Positions 37,374-49,147 of a stretch of 64,000 nucleotides of DNA are shown in pieces. The position numbers were made by a program, and so were the translations under genes. The notes beneath the pieces were generated by a model. The model saw nothing but the letters and a program-made list of their open reading frames with translations. It did no database searches and was not told the DNA's origin. Location: contig NZ_CP121247.1 of NCBI RefSeq assembly GCF_029632765.1, positions 930,001 through 994,000 on the forward strand. Reading direction: 5' to 3'. Within the stretch, counting starts at the first letter, position 1, and every line of letters begins with the position of its first letter. Source of the stretch: Arcanobacterium wilhelmae (GTDB lineage: Bacteria > Actinomycetota > Actinomycetes > Actinomycetales > Actinomycetaceae).

Positions 37374-37960
37374 AGGAACAACTCCAAGATGTTGACGCGC
37401 CCACGCACGTCGACGTGCTCAACTCCAGTAACGAGGCTTCGTCGCCGATTTTCTCGGTACGCCACGATACGCTTCGTTTTCGTGGGGGAGATACTGCCAA
37501 GCGTGACGTCGTGGTGCACGACGACGCCGTTGGTATTGTCGCGATTCGTGGGACTGAGACCCCTGAGATTTTGCTGATCCGTCAGTATCGCCATCCTGTT
37601 GAGCAACTGATGTGGGAGATCCCCGCGGGTCTTCTCGATCACGAGGGGGAGGATCCGCGCGACGCAGCCAAGCGCGAGTTGGCTGAGGAGGCGCAGCTCG
37701 CCGCAGACGAGTGGGACGTCCTCGCGCATTACGCGTCGTCGCCGGGTTTTAGCACGGAGAAAGTGACGATCTTCCTCGCGACGTCGGTGCACGAGAGCAA
37801 CCTACCGGAAGGCTTCGTACTCGAAGCGGAGGAAGCCGAAATCGTTAAGCGGTGGGTGCCGCTCGCTGACGTTGTCGACGCTGTCGTTGCGGGGCAGCTT
37901 TCTTCGCCGAGCCTGGTGATCGGCGCGCTTGCAGCGGCTCGACGTTTCGATATTCGTTGA
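37370..37960 (+). CDS. NUDIX hydrolase, ADP-ribose pyrophosphatase type
   Basis: The 196-residue protein contains the NUDIX box GLLDHEGEDPRDAAKRELAEEAQL (about 85-108), slightly variant (GLLD-x7-AAKRELAEE), preceded by QYRHPVEQLMWEIPAG and followed by SPGFSTEKVTIFLA, the ADP-ribose pyrophosphatase pattern. It cleaves ADP-ribose or related nucleotides. It overlaps murJ by 4 nt. In many Actinobacteria this gene lies next to steA/steB and xerD; here xerD is absent and the suf operon follows. Confidence 0.9.
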   Translation: MKEQLQDVDAPTHVDVLNSSNEASSPIFSVRHDTLRFRGGDTAKRDVVVHDDAVGIVAIRGTETPEILLIRQYRHPVEQLMWEIPAGLLDHEGEDPRDAAKRELAEEAQLAADEWDVLAHYASSPGFSTEKVTIFLATSVHESNLPEGFVLEAEEAEIVKRWVPLADVVDAVVAGQLSSPSLVIGALAAARRFDIR

Positions 37961-38067
37961 ATTGAGTGATTCCAATTACTTGAGGTGCGGGTTTCGCCAC
38001 AGGCGTCGTGGAAAAGCTACGTGCGTCACAGGGACATTCGGCCTAAGCACTTGCAATTGTCGATTTT

Positions 38068-38085
38068 AGAAACAAAAATGTTTCT
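38068..38085. promoter_or_regulatory. Inverted repeat, probable SufR operator
   Basis: AGAAACA-AAAA-TGTTTCT is a perfect 7-bp inverted repeat with a 4-nt spacer, 25 nt upstream of the sufR ATG. A TTGCAA (38051-38056) placed 17 nt before AAAAAT (38074-38079) suggests the repeat covers the -10 box, which fits autorepression. Confidence 0.6.
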
Positions 38086-38110
38086 TAAACACGAAGTGCT
38101 GGAGGTGAAC

Positions 38111-38785
38111 ATGTCTGAGCTGAACGACAGCAGCACATGTGACCAGGTGCTCCGGCTCATTATCGAACACGGGCCGATCAGCGCCGGTGAGCTCGCAAAG
38201 ATGCTGGTATTAACCCCGGCTGCTGTCCGGCGTCATGTCTCGTCGCTTGTTTCGGACGGTTTGATTGCCGAGCATAACGTTCCGAACATTGGCCCCGCGA
38301 AGCGTGGCCGACCGTCGAGGAAGTATGTGGCAACCCAGGCGGGGCAGGCAGAGCTCGCTGAAGGATACGCGGATATCGCAAATGCGACCTTGTCTTTCAT
38401 GAAGTCCGAGTTTGGACAGGGCGCTGTCGCAAAGTTCGTCGATGGCCGAGTCGAGGAGATCGAAAAGCGTTACTCTGCCGCATTGGCTGGAGCGAACAAT
38501 CCGCTCGAACGTGTCGAGATGCTTGCACATGGATTGAATAAGGACGGCTACGCTACCTCTTTGCGTTCGGGCGGTCCTCGAGGTATTGCTATCCAGCTGT
38601 GCCAAGGACATTGCCCGATCCAGGATGTGGCGGCAGAATTTCCCGAGCTGTGTGAGGCAGAGACCCGCGCCTTCGCACGGCTGCTGGATGTGCCCATCCA
38701 GCGCCTGTCCACGTTGGCTGGCGGGGCGCACGTATGCACCACCAATATCCCGCTGGGGAATCCGAGAAAAAACTTGGGCGCGTGA
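38111..38785 (+). CDS. sufR: Fe-S responsive regulator SufR
   Basis: The 224-residue regulator has an N-terminal winged helix (about 8-75, AGELAKMLVLTPAAVRRHVSSL) and a C-terminal domain with four cysteines (Cys164, Cys168, Cys181, Cys209; spacing 4/13/28) that would bind a Fe-S cluster as in mycobacterial SufR. With cluster bound it represses the suf operon. ATG 38111 follows GGAGGTGA; the frame upstream to 37985 crosses the promoter and operator and is not coding. First gene of the suf operon. Confidence 0.92.
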   Translation: MSELNDSSTCDQVLRLIIEHGPISAGELAKMLVLTPAAVRRHVSSLVSDGLIAEHNVPNIGPAKRGRPSRKYVATQAGQAELAEGYADIANATLSFMKSEFGQGAVAKFVDGRVEEIEKRYSAALAGANNPLERVEMLAHGLNKDGYATSLRSGGPRGIAIQLCQGHCPIQDVAAEFPELCEAETRAFARLLDVPIQRLSTLAGGAHVCTTNIPLGNPRKNLGA

Positions 38786-38821
38786 GCGCTCATTGGCAAT
38801 TCGCCATTGGAAAGGAAATCC

Positions 38822-40261
38822 ATGACCCAACCTGCAGTGGGGCAGAAAGAAACGCTGTCCCAGGAAGAGACAATCGCCTCGATCGGAAACTACCAGTTTG
38901 GCTGGCATGATTCTGATGAGGCTGGAAGCAAGGCCAAGCGAGGCCTGAACGAAGAAGTGGTCCGCGACATTTCGGCGCGCAAGGGCGAGCCCGAGTGGAT
39001 GCTGAAGAAGCGTCTGAAGGCCCTCAAATTGTTCGAACGCCGACCGATGCCGACTTGGGGTGCAGACCTTTCCGGGATCGATTTTGATTCGATCAAGTAC
39101 TATGTGAAGTCCACCGAGGGCGCCGCCGCATCGTGGGAGGATCTGCCCGCCGATATCAAGGCAACCTACGATCGCCTCGGAATTCCGGAGGCTGAGAAGG
39201 AGCGTCTTGTCGCCGGCGTCGCCGCTCAGTACGAATCGGAGGTCGTGTACCACAAGATCCGCGAAGATCTTGAGCAGCAGGGCGTCATCTTCCTCGATAC
39301 GGATACTGGCCTGCGCGAATACCCAGAAATCTTCGAGGAGTACTTCGGTACCGCGATTCCGCTGGGCGACAACAAGTTCGCGTCGCTCAACTCAGCCGTG
39401 TGGTCGGGCGGCTCGTTCGTTTACGTCCCGAAGGGCGTGCACGTGGAGATCCCGCTTCAGGCCTACTTCCGTATTAACACGGAGAACATGGGACAGTTCG
39501 AGCGTACCCTGATCATCGCGGATGAAGGTTCCTACGTCCACTATGTCGAAGGCTGTACCGCGCCGATTTACTCCTCTGACTCGCTTCACTCGGCAGTGGT
39601 GGAGATCTTTGTGAAGAAGGATGCGCGCGTGCGTTACACCACCATCCAGAACTGGTCGAACAATGTGTACAACCTTGTGACCAAGCGCGCGATGGTTGAA
39701 GAGGGCGGCGTGATGGAATGGATCGATGGCAACATCGGTTCGAAGGTGACCATGAAGTACCCGGCCGTCTACCTGATGGGTGAGCATGCCCGAGGCGAGA
39801 CCCTCTCGATCGCTTTTGCGGGTGAGGGCCAGCATCAGGACACCGGTTCCAAGATGGTGCACATGGCTCCGAATACCCACTCGTCAATCGTGTCGAAGTC
39901 TGTTGCGCGTGGCGGCGGCCGCGCTGCATACCGCGGTCTGGTAAAGGTCAACCCGAACGCACGCCACTCGAAGTCGAACGTTTTGTGCGATGCGCTGCTC
40001 GTGGACCAGATCTCGCGTTCGGACACCTACCCGTACGTGGATGTGCGTACCGACGACGTCGAAATGGGCCACGAGGCCACCGTGTCGAAGGTGAGCGAAG
40101 ACCAGCTTTTCTACCTCATGTCGCGCGGCATGGAAGAAACAGAGGCGATGGCAATGATCGTTCGCGGCTTCGTCGAGCCGATCGCGCGCGAACTCCCGAT
40201 GGAGTACGCGCTCGAATTGAACCGCCTCATTGAGTTGCAGATGGAAGGAGCAGTTGGCTGA
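38822..40261 (+). CDS. sufB: Fe-S cluster scaffold protein SufB
   Basis: Scaffold subunit of the SufBC2D complex on which Fe-S clusters are assembled. The 479-residue protein is full length with [50 protein letters not shown] and the C-terminal [22 protein letters not shown] motifs. ATG 38822 follows AAAGGAAA; it is 36 nt after sufR and overlaps sufD by 1 nt. No intein is present, unlike mycobacterial SufB. Confidence 0.97.
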   Translation: MTQPAVGQKETLSQEETIASIGNYQFGWHDSDEAGSKAKRGLNEEVVRDISARKGEPEWMLKKRLKALKLFERRPMPTWGADLSGIDFDSIKYYVKSTEGAAASWEDLPADIKATYDRLGIPEAEKERLVAGVAAQYESEVVYHKIREDLEQQGVIFLDTDTGLREYPEIFEEYFGTAIPLGDNKFASLNSAVWSGGSFVYVPKGVHVEIPLQAYFRINTENMGQFERTLIIADEGSYVHYVEGCTAPIYSSDSLHSAVVEIFVKKDARVRYTTIQNWSNNVYNLVTKRAMVEEGGVMEWIDGNIGSKVTMKYPAVYLMGEHARGETLSIAFAGEGQHQDTGSKMVHMAPNTHSSIVSKSVARGGGRAAYRGLVKVNPNARHSKSNVLCDALLVDQISRSDTYPYVDVRTDDVEMGHEATVSKVSEDQLFYLMSRGMEETEAMAMIVRGFVEPIARELPMEYALELNRLIELQMEGAVG

Positions 40262-41394
40262 TGGCTGACGAATTCAAGAACACAGGATCGTCGCGCGCTG
40301 ATCGCCCGCTGTCCTTCAAGGGTGCCGACTACGGTGTTCCGCAGGGCACTGAGGAAGACTGGCGTTTTACTCCGCTTGAGCGGGTGGAGGATTTCTTCGC
40401 GGATTCCTTCGCAGGAACCGGTCTGACGGTATCAGCACACGGAGGAGTCGAGCTCGTGGAGGTTGGCCGCGATGATCCGCGTCTCGGTTCCACAATCCCG
40501 CCGGAGGACCGCGTGGGAGCGACTACCTGGGAGAGCTTCGACAAGGCTTACGTTCTTTCGATCCCGAAAGACGAAAAGGTTGCCGACGAAGTTATCGTGA
40601 CCTTGAACGGTAGTGGTGGCTCCGGCGTCGTTCCTGCTCATCTCTACGTTGAAGCGCAACGCCACTCGGAAGCAACCGTCATCCTCGATCACGTTGGCGG
40701 CGGCAAGCTCGCCGAGGGCGTGGAAATCAACCTTGAAGATGGTGCGCATCTGACGCTCGTCACGTTGCAGGACTGGGACGAGAAGGCAGTGCACGCCTCG
40801 TCGCACCGCATCAAAGTGGGGCGCGATGCCACGCTCAAGCATATCGTTGTCTCCCTCGGCGGAGATCTCATCCGCATCACGTCCAGCGTTGATTTCGCTG
40901 GTCCGGGAGGCGACGTGACGATGCTCGGCGCGTACTTCGTCGACGAGTACCAGCACATGGAACACCGTCTCTTCGTCGATCACAACGTGCCCAACGCCAA
41001 GTCGAACGTTGCCTACAAGGGTGCGCTCCAGGGCACTGAGGCCCACTCGGTGTGGGTGGGTGACGTGCTGATCGGCAAGGACGCCATTGGAACCGATACC
41101 TACGAGCTCAACCGCAATCTCATTTTGACGGAGGGCGCAAGTGCCGATTCGGTGCCGAACCTCGAAATCGAAACAGGTGAGATCGAGGGAGCGGGCCACG
41201 CGTCGGCCACGGGACGCTTCGACGACGAGCAACTCTTCTACCTCATGGCGCGCGGTATCCCAGAAGACGAAGCTCGACGCCTCGTCGTTCGCGGATTCTT
41301 CGCCGAGCTCATCAACCAGATCGGTGTAGAGAGCGTGCAAAACAAGCTCATGGAGAAGATCGAAGAAGAGCTCAACCTGACAGGAGAGCTGTGA
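40261..41394 (+). CDS. sufD: Fe-S assembly protein SufD
   Basis: The 377-residue paralogue of SufB in the SufBC2D scaffold. It shares the beta-helix core and C-terminal motif (ATGRFDDEQLFYLMARGIPEDEARRLVVRGFFAELINQ). ATG 40261 shares one base with the sufB stop (TGATG), and its own TGA overlaps the Rieske gene start in the same way. Confidence 0.96.
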   Translation: MADEFKNTGSSRADRPLSFKGADYGVPQGTEEDWRFTPLERVEDFFADSFAGTGLTVSAHGGVELVEVGRDDPRLGSTIPPEDRVGATTWESFDKAYVLSIPKDEKVADEVIVTLNGSGGSGVVPAHLYVEAQRHSEATVILDHVGGGKLAEGVEINLEDGAHLTLVTLQDWDEKAVHASSHRIKVGRDATLKHIVVSLGGDLIRITSSVDFAGPGGDVTMLGAYFVDEYQHMEHRLFVDHNVPNAKSNVAYKGALQGTEAHSVWVGDVLIGKDAIGTDTYELNRNLILTEGASADSVPNLEIETGEIEGAGHASATGRFDDEQLFYLMARGIPEDEARRLVVRGFFAELINQIGVESVQNKLMEKIEEELNLTGEL

Positions 41395-41714
41395 TGTCGG
41401 ATCTCGTGGTGTGTGCGATTGGCGATGTCGCACCCGGTGAAGTGGAAGCCTTTACGGTCGAAACCGAACACGGGCCGCACTCCTTCGCCGTCGTGCACTC
41501 GGCTTCGGACCACTGGTTCACCATGGATAACCGGTGCAGCCATGGCCGCTTCAAGCTCTCGGAGGGCTTCGTCGAAGACGAGACCATCGAATGCACCCGC
41601 CACGGCTCCGTGTTCGATCTGCTCACCGGCGAGTCGCTGAACCCGCCGGCGTCGTCGCCGATCACAACCTACCCAACTCGTACCGAAGGCGACGCCGTCG
41701 TCATCGACTTTTAA
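41394..41714 (+). CDS. Rieske-type [2Fe-2S] ferredoxin
   Basis: The 106-residue protein has the Rieske ligands Cys48-x-His50 and Cys67-x2-His70 (CSH...CTRH). Proteins of this type are a constant member of actinobacterial suf operons, where they may supply electrons to cluster assembly or to an oxygenase; the partner is not established. ATG 41394 overlaps the sufD stop; GTG 41391 is an alternative. Confidence 0.93.
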   Translation: MSDLVVCAIGDVAPGEVEAFTVETEHGPHSFAVVHSASDHWFTMDNRCSHGRFKLSEGFVEDETIECTRHGSVFDLLTGESLNPPASSPITTYPTRTEGDAVVIDF

Positions 41715-41744
41715 CCTATTCCTACCAAGAGAAAAGAAAACAAC

Positions 41745-44216
<2,472 letters not shown>

Positions 44217-44217
<1 letters not shown>

Positions 44218-44540
44218 TGAGTGAAAATGTTGCACCGCCGAATGTGGCGGATATCGAAGAAGCTCTCCGCGACGTGATCGATCCGGAGCTCGGCATCAAC
44301 GTCGTTGATCTCGGACTTCTGTACGGGATCACACTCGAGGGGAATTCGGCGATTGCCGACATGACGTTGACATCTGCCGCCTGCCCGCTCACAGACATGA
44401 TCGAGGAGCAAGCTGCGGTTGCGACCGCCGGCTTGGTTGACGACTTCCGGATTAACTGGGTATGGCTCCCGCCGTGGGGTCCAGACAAGATCACCGACGA
44501 CGGACGTGCGCAGTTGCGTGCTCTGGGCTTTAACGTGTGA
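44217..44540 (+). CDS. sufT: SufT-like MIP18/DUF59 Fe-S assembly factor
   Basis: The 107-residue DUF59 (MIP18) protein has DVIDPELGINVVDLGLLYGI (about 17-36) and the conserved TSAACPLTDMIEEQ cysteine segment. Such proteins help deliver Fe-S clusters to targets. ATG 44217 overlaps the sufU stop; the frame upstream to 44148 is a shadow. Last gene of the suf operon; a terminator follows 13 nt after the stop. Confidence 0.92.
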
Positions 44541-44553
44541 GTGTTATCGGAAC

Positions 44554-44592
44554 AAAAATGTGGCGGGTCCATCCGGGTCCGCCACATTTTTC
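44554..44592. terminator. suf operon terminator, bidirectional
   Basis: Arms 44554-44566 and 44579-44591 (AAAAATGTGGCGG and its complement) enclose a 12-nt loop; A-tract and T-tract on either side let it serve sufT and the convergent metallopeptidase gene. Confidence 0.9.
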
Positions 44593-44606
44593 TTGAGTCG
44601 GGGCAC

Positions 44607-45494
44607 CTATGGGCGATCAACCGCCCACGTGTTGCACGCTTCGAGTGTGCCATTTTCGAGGCCGCGTTCGAGCCATTCGGCGCGCTTAGCGGACGAACCA
44701 TGGGAGAAGTTATCCGGGTTCGCGTTCATGCCGGCTTTTTGGGCGATACGGTCGTCGCCGACGGCGGCTGCGGCATTCAACGCTGAGCTGATCTGCTCAG
44801 CTGTGGGTTGCTTCATGAACGGGATGCCGGTGTCTGGGTCTTTGACCGTGGAGGCATTGTGCATCCACGCGCCAGCCAGGCAGTCTGCCTGAAGCTCCGA
44901 GCGCACCATCGAAGAGGTAGGGCCGGAAGAATTATGGTCAATCTTTTGCAGGTCACCGGTGTGGTTTTGGATGTGGTGGCCCCACTCGTGGGCGAGGATG
45001 TAGAGCTGGGCCAGTGACGTGTTGTCGGCGCCGAAGCGTTTGAGCTGGTCGAAGAACGTGGTATCGATGTAGATCGTTTGGTCGCCGGGACAGTAGAACG
45101 GCCCGACGGCGTTCGAGCCGGTTCCACATGCGGTGGCGACTTGACCTGAGTACAGGTTGAGCGTGGGAGCGTAGTACTTGAGCCCGGCTTCGGAGGCGAG
45201 CTGCGCATTCCAGAACTGGTCGAGCGAGTTCTTTCCTGCGACCATGCGGCATCGGTCGGAGGAGTTCGCATCAGCGCCGGTTCGGCACTCTGCCGCAATG
45301 TCTGTTGCGGGGCGGTCGTTGACAGGTGCGCTGACCTCGCTTCCGAGGTTCGGAAATTGCCCAGTCACAAGGTAGAAGATGACGGCGGCGACGAGGCCGA
45401 AACCTCCAAGTCCGCCGCCGATGGCTGCACCTCTCCGCCCGCCGCCTGTACGGACACCAGATGTGTCGAGCGTGACATCGTCGTTGAAACTCAT
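44607..45494 (-). CDS. YpfJ-family neutral zinc metallopeptidase
   Basis: The 295-residue protein has a short Gly-rich cytoplasmic N-terminus, one membrane helix (about 25-44) and an extracytoplasmic zinc-peptidase-like domain with HEWGHH (His169, Glu170, His173) and a downstream SELQADCLAGAW motif (third ligand Glu, about 198). Four or more cysteines outside the membrane could form disulfides. The family (neutral zinc metallopeptidase, YpfJ/COG2321) has no defined substrate. ATG 45494 follows GGGAG on its strand; the upstream TTG-initiated extension is unlikely. Confidence 0.9.
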   Translation of the reverse strand: MSFNDDVTLDTSGVRTGGGRRGAAIGGGLGGFGLVAAVIFYLVTGQFPNLGSEVSAPVNDRPATDIAAECRTGADANSSDRCRMVAGKNSLDQFWNAQLASEAGLKYYAPTLNLYSGQVATACGTGSNAVGPFYCPGDQTIYIDTTFFDQLKRFGADNTSLAQLYILAHEWGHHIQNHTGDLQKIDHNSSGPTSSMVRSELQADCLAGAWMHNASTVKDPDTGIPFMKQPTAEQISSALNAAAAVGDDRIAQKAGMNANPDNFSHGSSAKRAEWLERGLENGTLEACNTWAVDRP

Positions 45495-45608
45495 GAAAAT
45501 TCTCCCTGTGTTGGAGTGAAGTACACCTTTAGTCCCACACACTACTCACATTGTGCGTGACGTGCTTGATAACACGTGGGGCTCAATACTGAGGCTCCCC
45601 ATAGCCGG

Positions 45609-45614
45609 TACAAT
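45609..45614 (+). promoter_or_regulatory. -10 hexamer for leaderless ABC-F mRNA
   Basis: TACAAT ends 7 nt before GTG 45622 with no Shine-Dalgarno sequence in the gap. It includes the alternative ATG 45613, which makes that ATG an unlikely start. Confidence 0.45.
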
Positions 45615-45621
45615 GGCTTGC

Positions 45622-47235
45622 GTGATTCAGACCTCCGATTTTTCCATGCGAATTGGTACCCGCACCCTGATGCAGAACGTCTCCGTGCGTGTGGCCAAGG
45701 GAACCAAGGTGGGGCTTATCGGGCGAAACGGCGCCGGTAAGACCACCTTTTTCCGCGTCCTGTCCGGCCAAAGCGACATCCCTGAAGTGATCGAGCATTC
45801 GGGGCAAATTTCGCGAAGCGGAACGATCGGATACCTGGCGCAGGATTCGCGCACGGGCGATCCCGAGCAGATTGCACGAGATCGTATCCTGTCGGTGCGA
45901 GGCATCGCAGAAACAATGCGCCGCATCCGCAAGGCAGAACGTGAGATGTCGACGCTCGAAGGGCCGAAGCAGATCAAGGCGATGGAACGCTATGTGCGCC
46001 TCGATGCGGAGTTCGCGGCGGCGGGCGGATATGCGGCGAACGCTGAAGCTGCTCAGATTGCTGCGGCCCTGGGGCTGGATGAGCGTGTGCTCGATTCCCC
46101 GCTCGGCCATCTTTCGGGCGGTCAGCGGCGCCGCGTTGAACTCACTCGCGTGCTCTTCTCGCAGGCTGATACCTTGCTCCTCGACGAGCCGACTAACCAC
46201 CTGGATCACGATTCGCTGATCTGGCTTCGTGATTTCATTCGCTCCTATCCGGGCGGTGTCCTCATGATCTCCCACTCTGTCGATCTTTTGGCGGATACGG
46301 TGAATCACGTGTGGTATCTCGACACCAACCGCGCGGTGATCGACCAGTACAACATGGGCTGGGATGCTTATCTCAAGCAGCGTGAGGCAGACGAGAAGCG
46401 CCGTCGTCGGGAACGTGCGAACGCGGAAAAGAAGGCCGAAGCGCTCCTCGCGCAGGCCAACAAGATGCGCGCGAAGGCTACGAAAGCCGTGGCCGCTCAG
46501 AACATGATCAAGCGTGCCGAGCGGCTCGTCGAAGGCCTCGAGGAAGTCCACCAGGAGGAGAAAGTGGCGCATCTGCGGCTGCCTGAGCCAGCGCCGTCGG
46601 GAAAGACTCCGCTGATGGCGAAGGGGCTGACAAAGAACTACGGATCGCTTGAAGTATTCACAGGGGTGGATCTCGCGATCGACCGTGGCTCGCGAGTGGT
46701 GGTTCTTGGGCTCAACGGAGCAGGTAAGACGACGCTCCTGAAACTCCTTGCAGGAGTGGAGAAACCCGACTCTGGTGAGGTCGTTGCGGGGCACGGTCTC
46801 AAGCTCGGCTACTACGCCCAGGAACACGAAACGATTGACAATTCCGCGACCGTCGTCGAGAACTTGGCGAAGAGCGCGCCCGAGCTCAACGATACGGATT
46901 TGCGTAACGTGCTCGGCTCGTTCTTGTTTTCGGGCGACGACGTCGACAAGCCGGCCGGCGTGCTCTCCGGTGGCGAGAAAACCCGCCTTGCTCTCGCAAT
47001 GCTCGTGATCTCAGCGGCGAACGTATTGCTCCTGGACGAGCCGACCAACAATCTGGATCCTGCCTCGCGCGAGGAGATCTTGAAAGCGATCCGTTCATAC
47101 AAGGGCGCCATTGTGCTGGTGACGCACGACGAAGGGGCTGTGGAAGCGCTGGAACCAGATCGTGTATTACTGCTTCCGGACGCCGACGAGGACCTGTGGT
47201 CGGATGACTATCTGGAGCTGATTACTCTCGCCTAG
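45622..47235 (+). CDS. ABC-F family ATPase (translation factor type)
   Basis: Two ABC domains and no membrane segment: Walker A GRNGAGKT and signature LSGGQRRRVELTRVL with DEPTNHLD in the first half, GLNGAGKT, LSGGEKTRLALAML and DEPTNNLD in the second, joined by a charged helical linker (KRRRRERANAEKKAEALLAQANKMRAKA). This is the ABC-F architecture of ribosome-associated factors such as EttA or antibiotic-protection proteins; the subgroup cannot be fixed here. GTG 45622 fits family N-termini (MIQTSDFSMRIG), giving 537 residues. Confidence 0.92.
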   Translation: MIQTSDFSMRIGTRTLMQNVSVRVAKGTKVGLIGRNGAGKTTFFRVLSGQSDIPEVIEHSGQISRSGTIGYLAQDSRTGDPEQIARDRILSVRGIAETMRRIRKAEREMSTLEGPKQIKAMERYVRLDAEFAAAGGYAANAEAAQIAAALGLDERVLDSPLGHLSGGQRRRVELTRVLFSQADTLLLDEPTNHLDHDSLIWLRDFIRSYPGGVLMISHSVDLLADTVNHVWYLDTNRAVIDQYNMGWDAYLKQREADEKRRRRERANAEKKAEALLAQANKMRAKATKAVAAQNMIKRAERLVEGLEEVHQEEKVAHLRLPEPAPSGKTPLMAKGLTKNYGSLEVFTGVDLAIDRGSRVVVLGLNGAGKTTLLKLLAGVEKPDSGEVVAGHGLKLGYYAQEHETIDNSATVVENLAKSAPELNDTDLRNVLGSFLFSGDDVDKPAGVLSGGEKTRLALAMLVISAANVLLLDEPTNNLDPASREEILKAIRSYKGAIVLVTHDEGAVEALEPDRVLLLPDADEDLWSDDYLELITLA

Positions 47236-47238
47236 GAT
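47233..47238 (+). promoter_or_regulatory. -10-like hexamer for leaderless sixA mRNA
   Basis: TAGGAT includes the stop codon of the ABC-F gene and ends 7 nt before ATG 47246; no Shine-Dalgarno is present in the 10-nt gap. Confidence 0.35.
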
Positions 47239-47245
47239 TGATGCT

Positions 47246-47740
47246 ATGAGAACGCTGTATATTATGCGCCATGCGCAGGCTGGCCACGGAAGTCCGGATA
47301 AGGTGCGAGATCTGACCGAACTTGGGCGGAGCCAGGCCGCCGACGCCGGTGCGCGTTTTGCGCTGGCCGGGCCTGTAGATTTGGCGATCGTTTCGGGTGC
47401 TGTTCGTACGCGGCAAACTTTTGAAGGGATCGTTTCAGCAGGCGGAGTTTTCGGCGACGTTCATTTTGACGATGATCTCTACACAGCCGGGCAGTACGGC
47501 GCTCTGGAACTGCTGCAAGAGGTAGTGCCGTCCGTGTCGTCCGTGCTCCTGCTCGGGCACGAGCCGACCGTTTCTGGCCTAACCGCTTTGCTCTCCAACG
47601 GAGCGACGCCGCTGGGACGCGAGGCGGGGCGCGGATTCTGGCCGTCTCAGGTTGCAGTGCTCGAATTCGGATCGACGTGGGCAGGGCTCGATATGCGTGG
47701 TGTGCAGGTCAATGACCTGTGGAAGCCCAGGAAATATTGA
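47246..47740 (+). CDS. sixA: SixA-type histidine phosphatase
   Basis: The 164-residue protein has the catalytic RHAQAG (His9) of the histidine phosphatase branch, RTRQTFE (about 52-58) and LLLGHEPTVSGL with the second catalytic His (about 111). SixA in E. coli dephosphorylates phosphohistidine in phosphotransfer proteins; actinobacterial homologues have unproven substrates. It follows the ABC-F gene by 10 nt and ends before a strong terminator. Confidence 0.85.
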   Translation: MRTLYIMRHAQAGHGSPDKVRDLTELGRSQAADAGARFALAGPVDLAIVSGAVRTRQTFEGIVSAGGVFGDVHFDDDLYTAGQYGALELLQEVVPSVSSVLLLGHEPTVSGLTALLSNGATPLGREAGRGFWPSQVAVLEFGSTWAGLDMRGVQVNDLWKPRKY

Positions 47741-47753
47741 TGTCAGTGGTGCG

Positions 47754-47798
47754 ATGTCGTGGTGGGAGGGAGAAAAATCCTCCCTCCCACCACGACAT
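47754..47798. terminator. Bidirectional hairpin between sixA and glgC
   Basis: An 18-bp perfect stem (47754-47771 with 47781-47798) with a small A-rich loop lies between the convergent sixA and glgC stops. T-runs are absent at both ends. Confidence 0.8.
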
Positions 47799-47805
47799 TG
47801 AGTGA

Positions 47806-49050
47806 TCACCGGGTGACGTGCGCACCCTTGGGAACGACAACTACGCCCGAATCAGACACCACAAAGCCACGAGCGCGATCATATTCGTGATCCAGTCCGA
47901 TTGAGACTCCCTCATCGATCACAACATTCTTATCGAGAATGACCCTGTTGAGAGTGGCGTTACGTCCGATATTCGCGTTTGCGAAAATCACTGAATCGCG
48001 CACTTCTGCCCACGAGTTCACTCGAACGTACGGCGAAAGTACGGAGCCGTGCACTTCGCCTCCAGAGATGATCACACCCGGGGAGATGATCGAATCGATC
48101 GCGTGCCCCATACGCTCATAATGGCCGTAGACGAACTTTGCCGGAGGCAGGCCAGTGTAACCGGTCAGAAGCGGCCACTGCCTGTTGTAGAGATTGAACA
48201 CGGGGTTGACTGCAACGAGATCCATGTTTGCCTCGTAGAAAGAATCGATAGTGCCAACGTCGCGCCAATAGTTGCGATCACGTTCGGAGGTTCCGGGAAC
48301 CTCGTTGAACGTGAAGTCGTACACTCCGCAGTCATTGTTGTTGACGAACATGGGGACAATATTGCCGCCCATATCGTGCGCGGAGGAATCATCTTGGGCG
48401 TCGGCGTGCATCGCCTCGATGAGAGCAGAAGTGGTCATCACGTAGTTCCCCATCGAGGCAAGGATTTCGCCGGGGGAATCTGGCAGACCGTCGCAGTGGG
48501 CAGGCTTCTCGAGGAACTGTGCGACCTTGTGCGGATTGTTTGGATCGGTTTCGATCACGCCAAAGCTTTTCGACATCTCTTTGGGTTGACGGATGCCGGC
48601 AACCGTCAAGCCCACGCCCGATTCGATGTGCTGGCGCACCATTTGCTCGAAATCGAAGCGGTAGATATTGTCTGCTCCCGTGATGAGGACATACTCGGGG
48701 TGTTCGTCCTCAAGCGTGTTGAGCGACTGGTAGATGGCGTCAGCGCTTCCGAGGTACCACTGCTTACCGCGGCGCTGCTGGGCTGGTACTGGCGCAATAT
48801 AGTTTCCGAGCAGGTTCGACATGCGCCACGTCTGTGAGATATGACGGTCGAGCGAGTGCGATTTATATTGGGTCAGAACGACCGTTCGCAGGTAGCCCGA
48901 GTTGACAATATTCGACAAGGCAAAATCGATAAGCCGGTAGATACCGCCGAAAGGAACAGCTGGCTTTGCGCGATCACGGGTGAGGGGCATGAGCCTTTTG
49001 CCTTCCCCTCCAGCCAGCACCATTGCAAGCACAGAAGGTGTATTTCTCAT
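47806..49050 (-). CDS. glgC: Glucose-1-phosphate adenylyltransferase
   Basis: Makes ADP-glucose, the donor for glycogen synthesis. The 414-residue protein has the N-terminal [27 protein letters not shown] nucleotidyltransferase motif, [15 protein letters not shown] (about 180), [18 protein letters not shown] and the C-terminal left-handed beta-helix. Full length. A TAAAGT hexamer ends 7 nt before its ATG on the minus strand and no SD is visible. glgA is divergent, 97 nt away, so the pair forms a glycogen locus. Confidence 0.96.
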   Translation of the reverse strand: MRNTPSVLAMVLAGGEGKRLMPLTRDRAKPAVPFGGIYRLIDFALSNIVNSGYLRTVVLTQYKSHSLDRHISQTWRMSNLLGNYIAPVPAQQRRGKQWYLGSADAIYQSLNTLEDEHPEYVLITGADNIYRFDFEQMVRQHIESGVGLTVAGIRQPKEMSKSFGVIETDPNNPHKVAQFLEKPAHCDGLPDSPGEILASMGNYVMTTSALIEAMHADAQDDSSAHDMGGNIVPMFVNNNDCGVYDFTFNEVPGTSERDRNYWRDVGTIDSFYEANMDLVAVNPVFNLYNRQWPLLTGYTGLPPAKFVYGHYERMGHAIDSIISPGVIISGGEVHGSVLSPYVRVNSWAEVRDSVIFANANIGRNATLNRVILDKNVVIDEGVSIGLDHEYDRARGFVVSDSGVVVVPKGAHVTR

Positions 49051-49057
49051 GGTTCTT

Positions 49058-49063
49058 ACTTTA
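49058..49063 (-). promoter_or_regulatory. -10 hexamer for leaderless glgC mRNA
   Basis: TAAAGT on the minus strand ends 7 nt (AAGAACC) before the glgC ATG. No Shine-Dalgarno sequence is present. Confidence 0.45.
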
Positions 49064-49118
49064 GCGACAATTTGACCGAGCCGTGTAGAAAACTCGCATG
49101 GTGAACCTTCTACCTCGT

Positions 49119-49124
49119 TAGACT
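49119..49124 (+). promoter_or_regulatory. glgA -10 hexamer
   Basis: TAGACT lies 23 nt upstream of the glgA ATG, which has its own AAGGAG; no clear -35 is seen. Confidence 0.35.
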
Positions 49125-49147
49125 GGAGACATCAACGAAGGAGTGTC

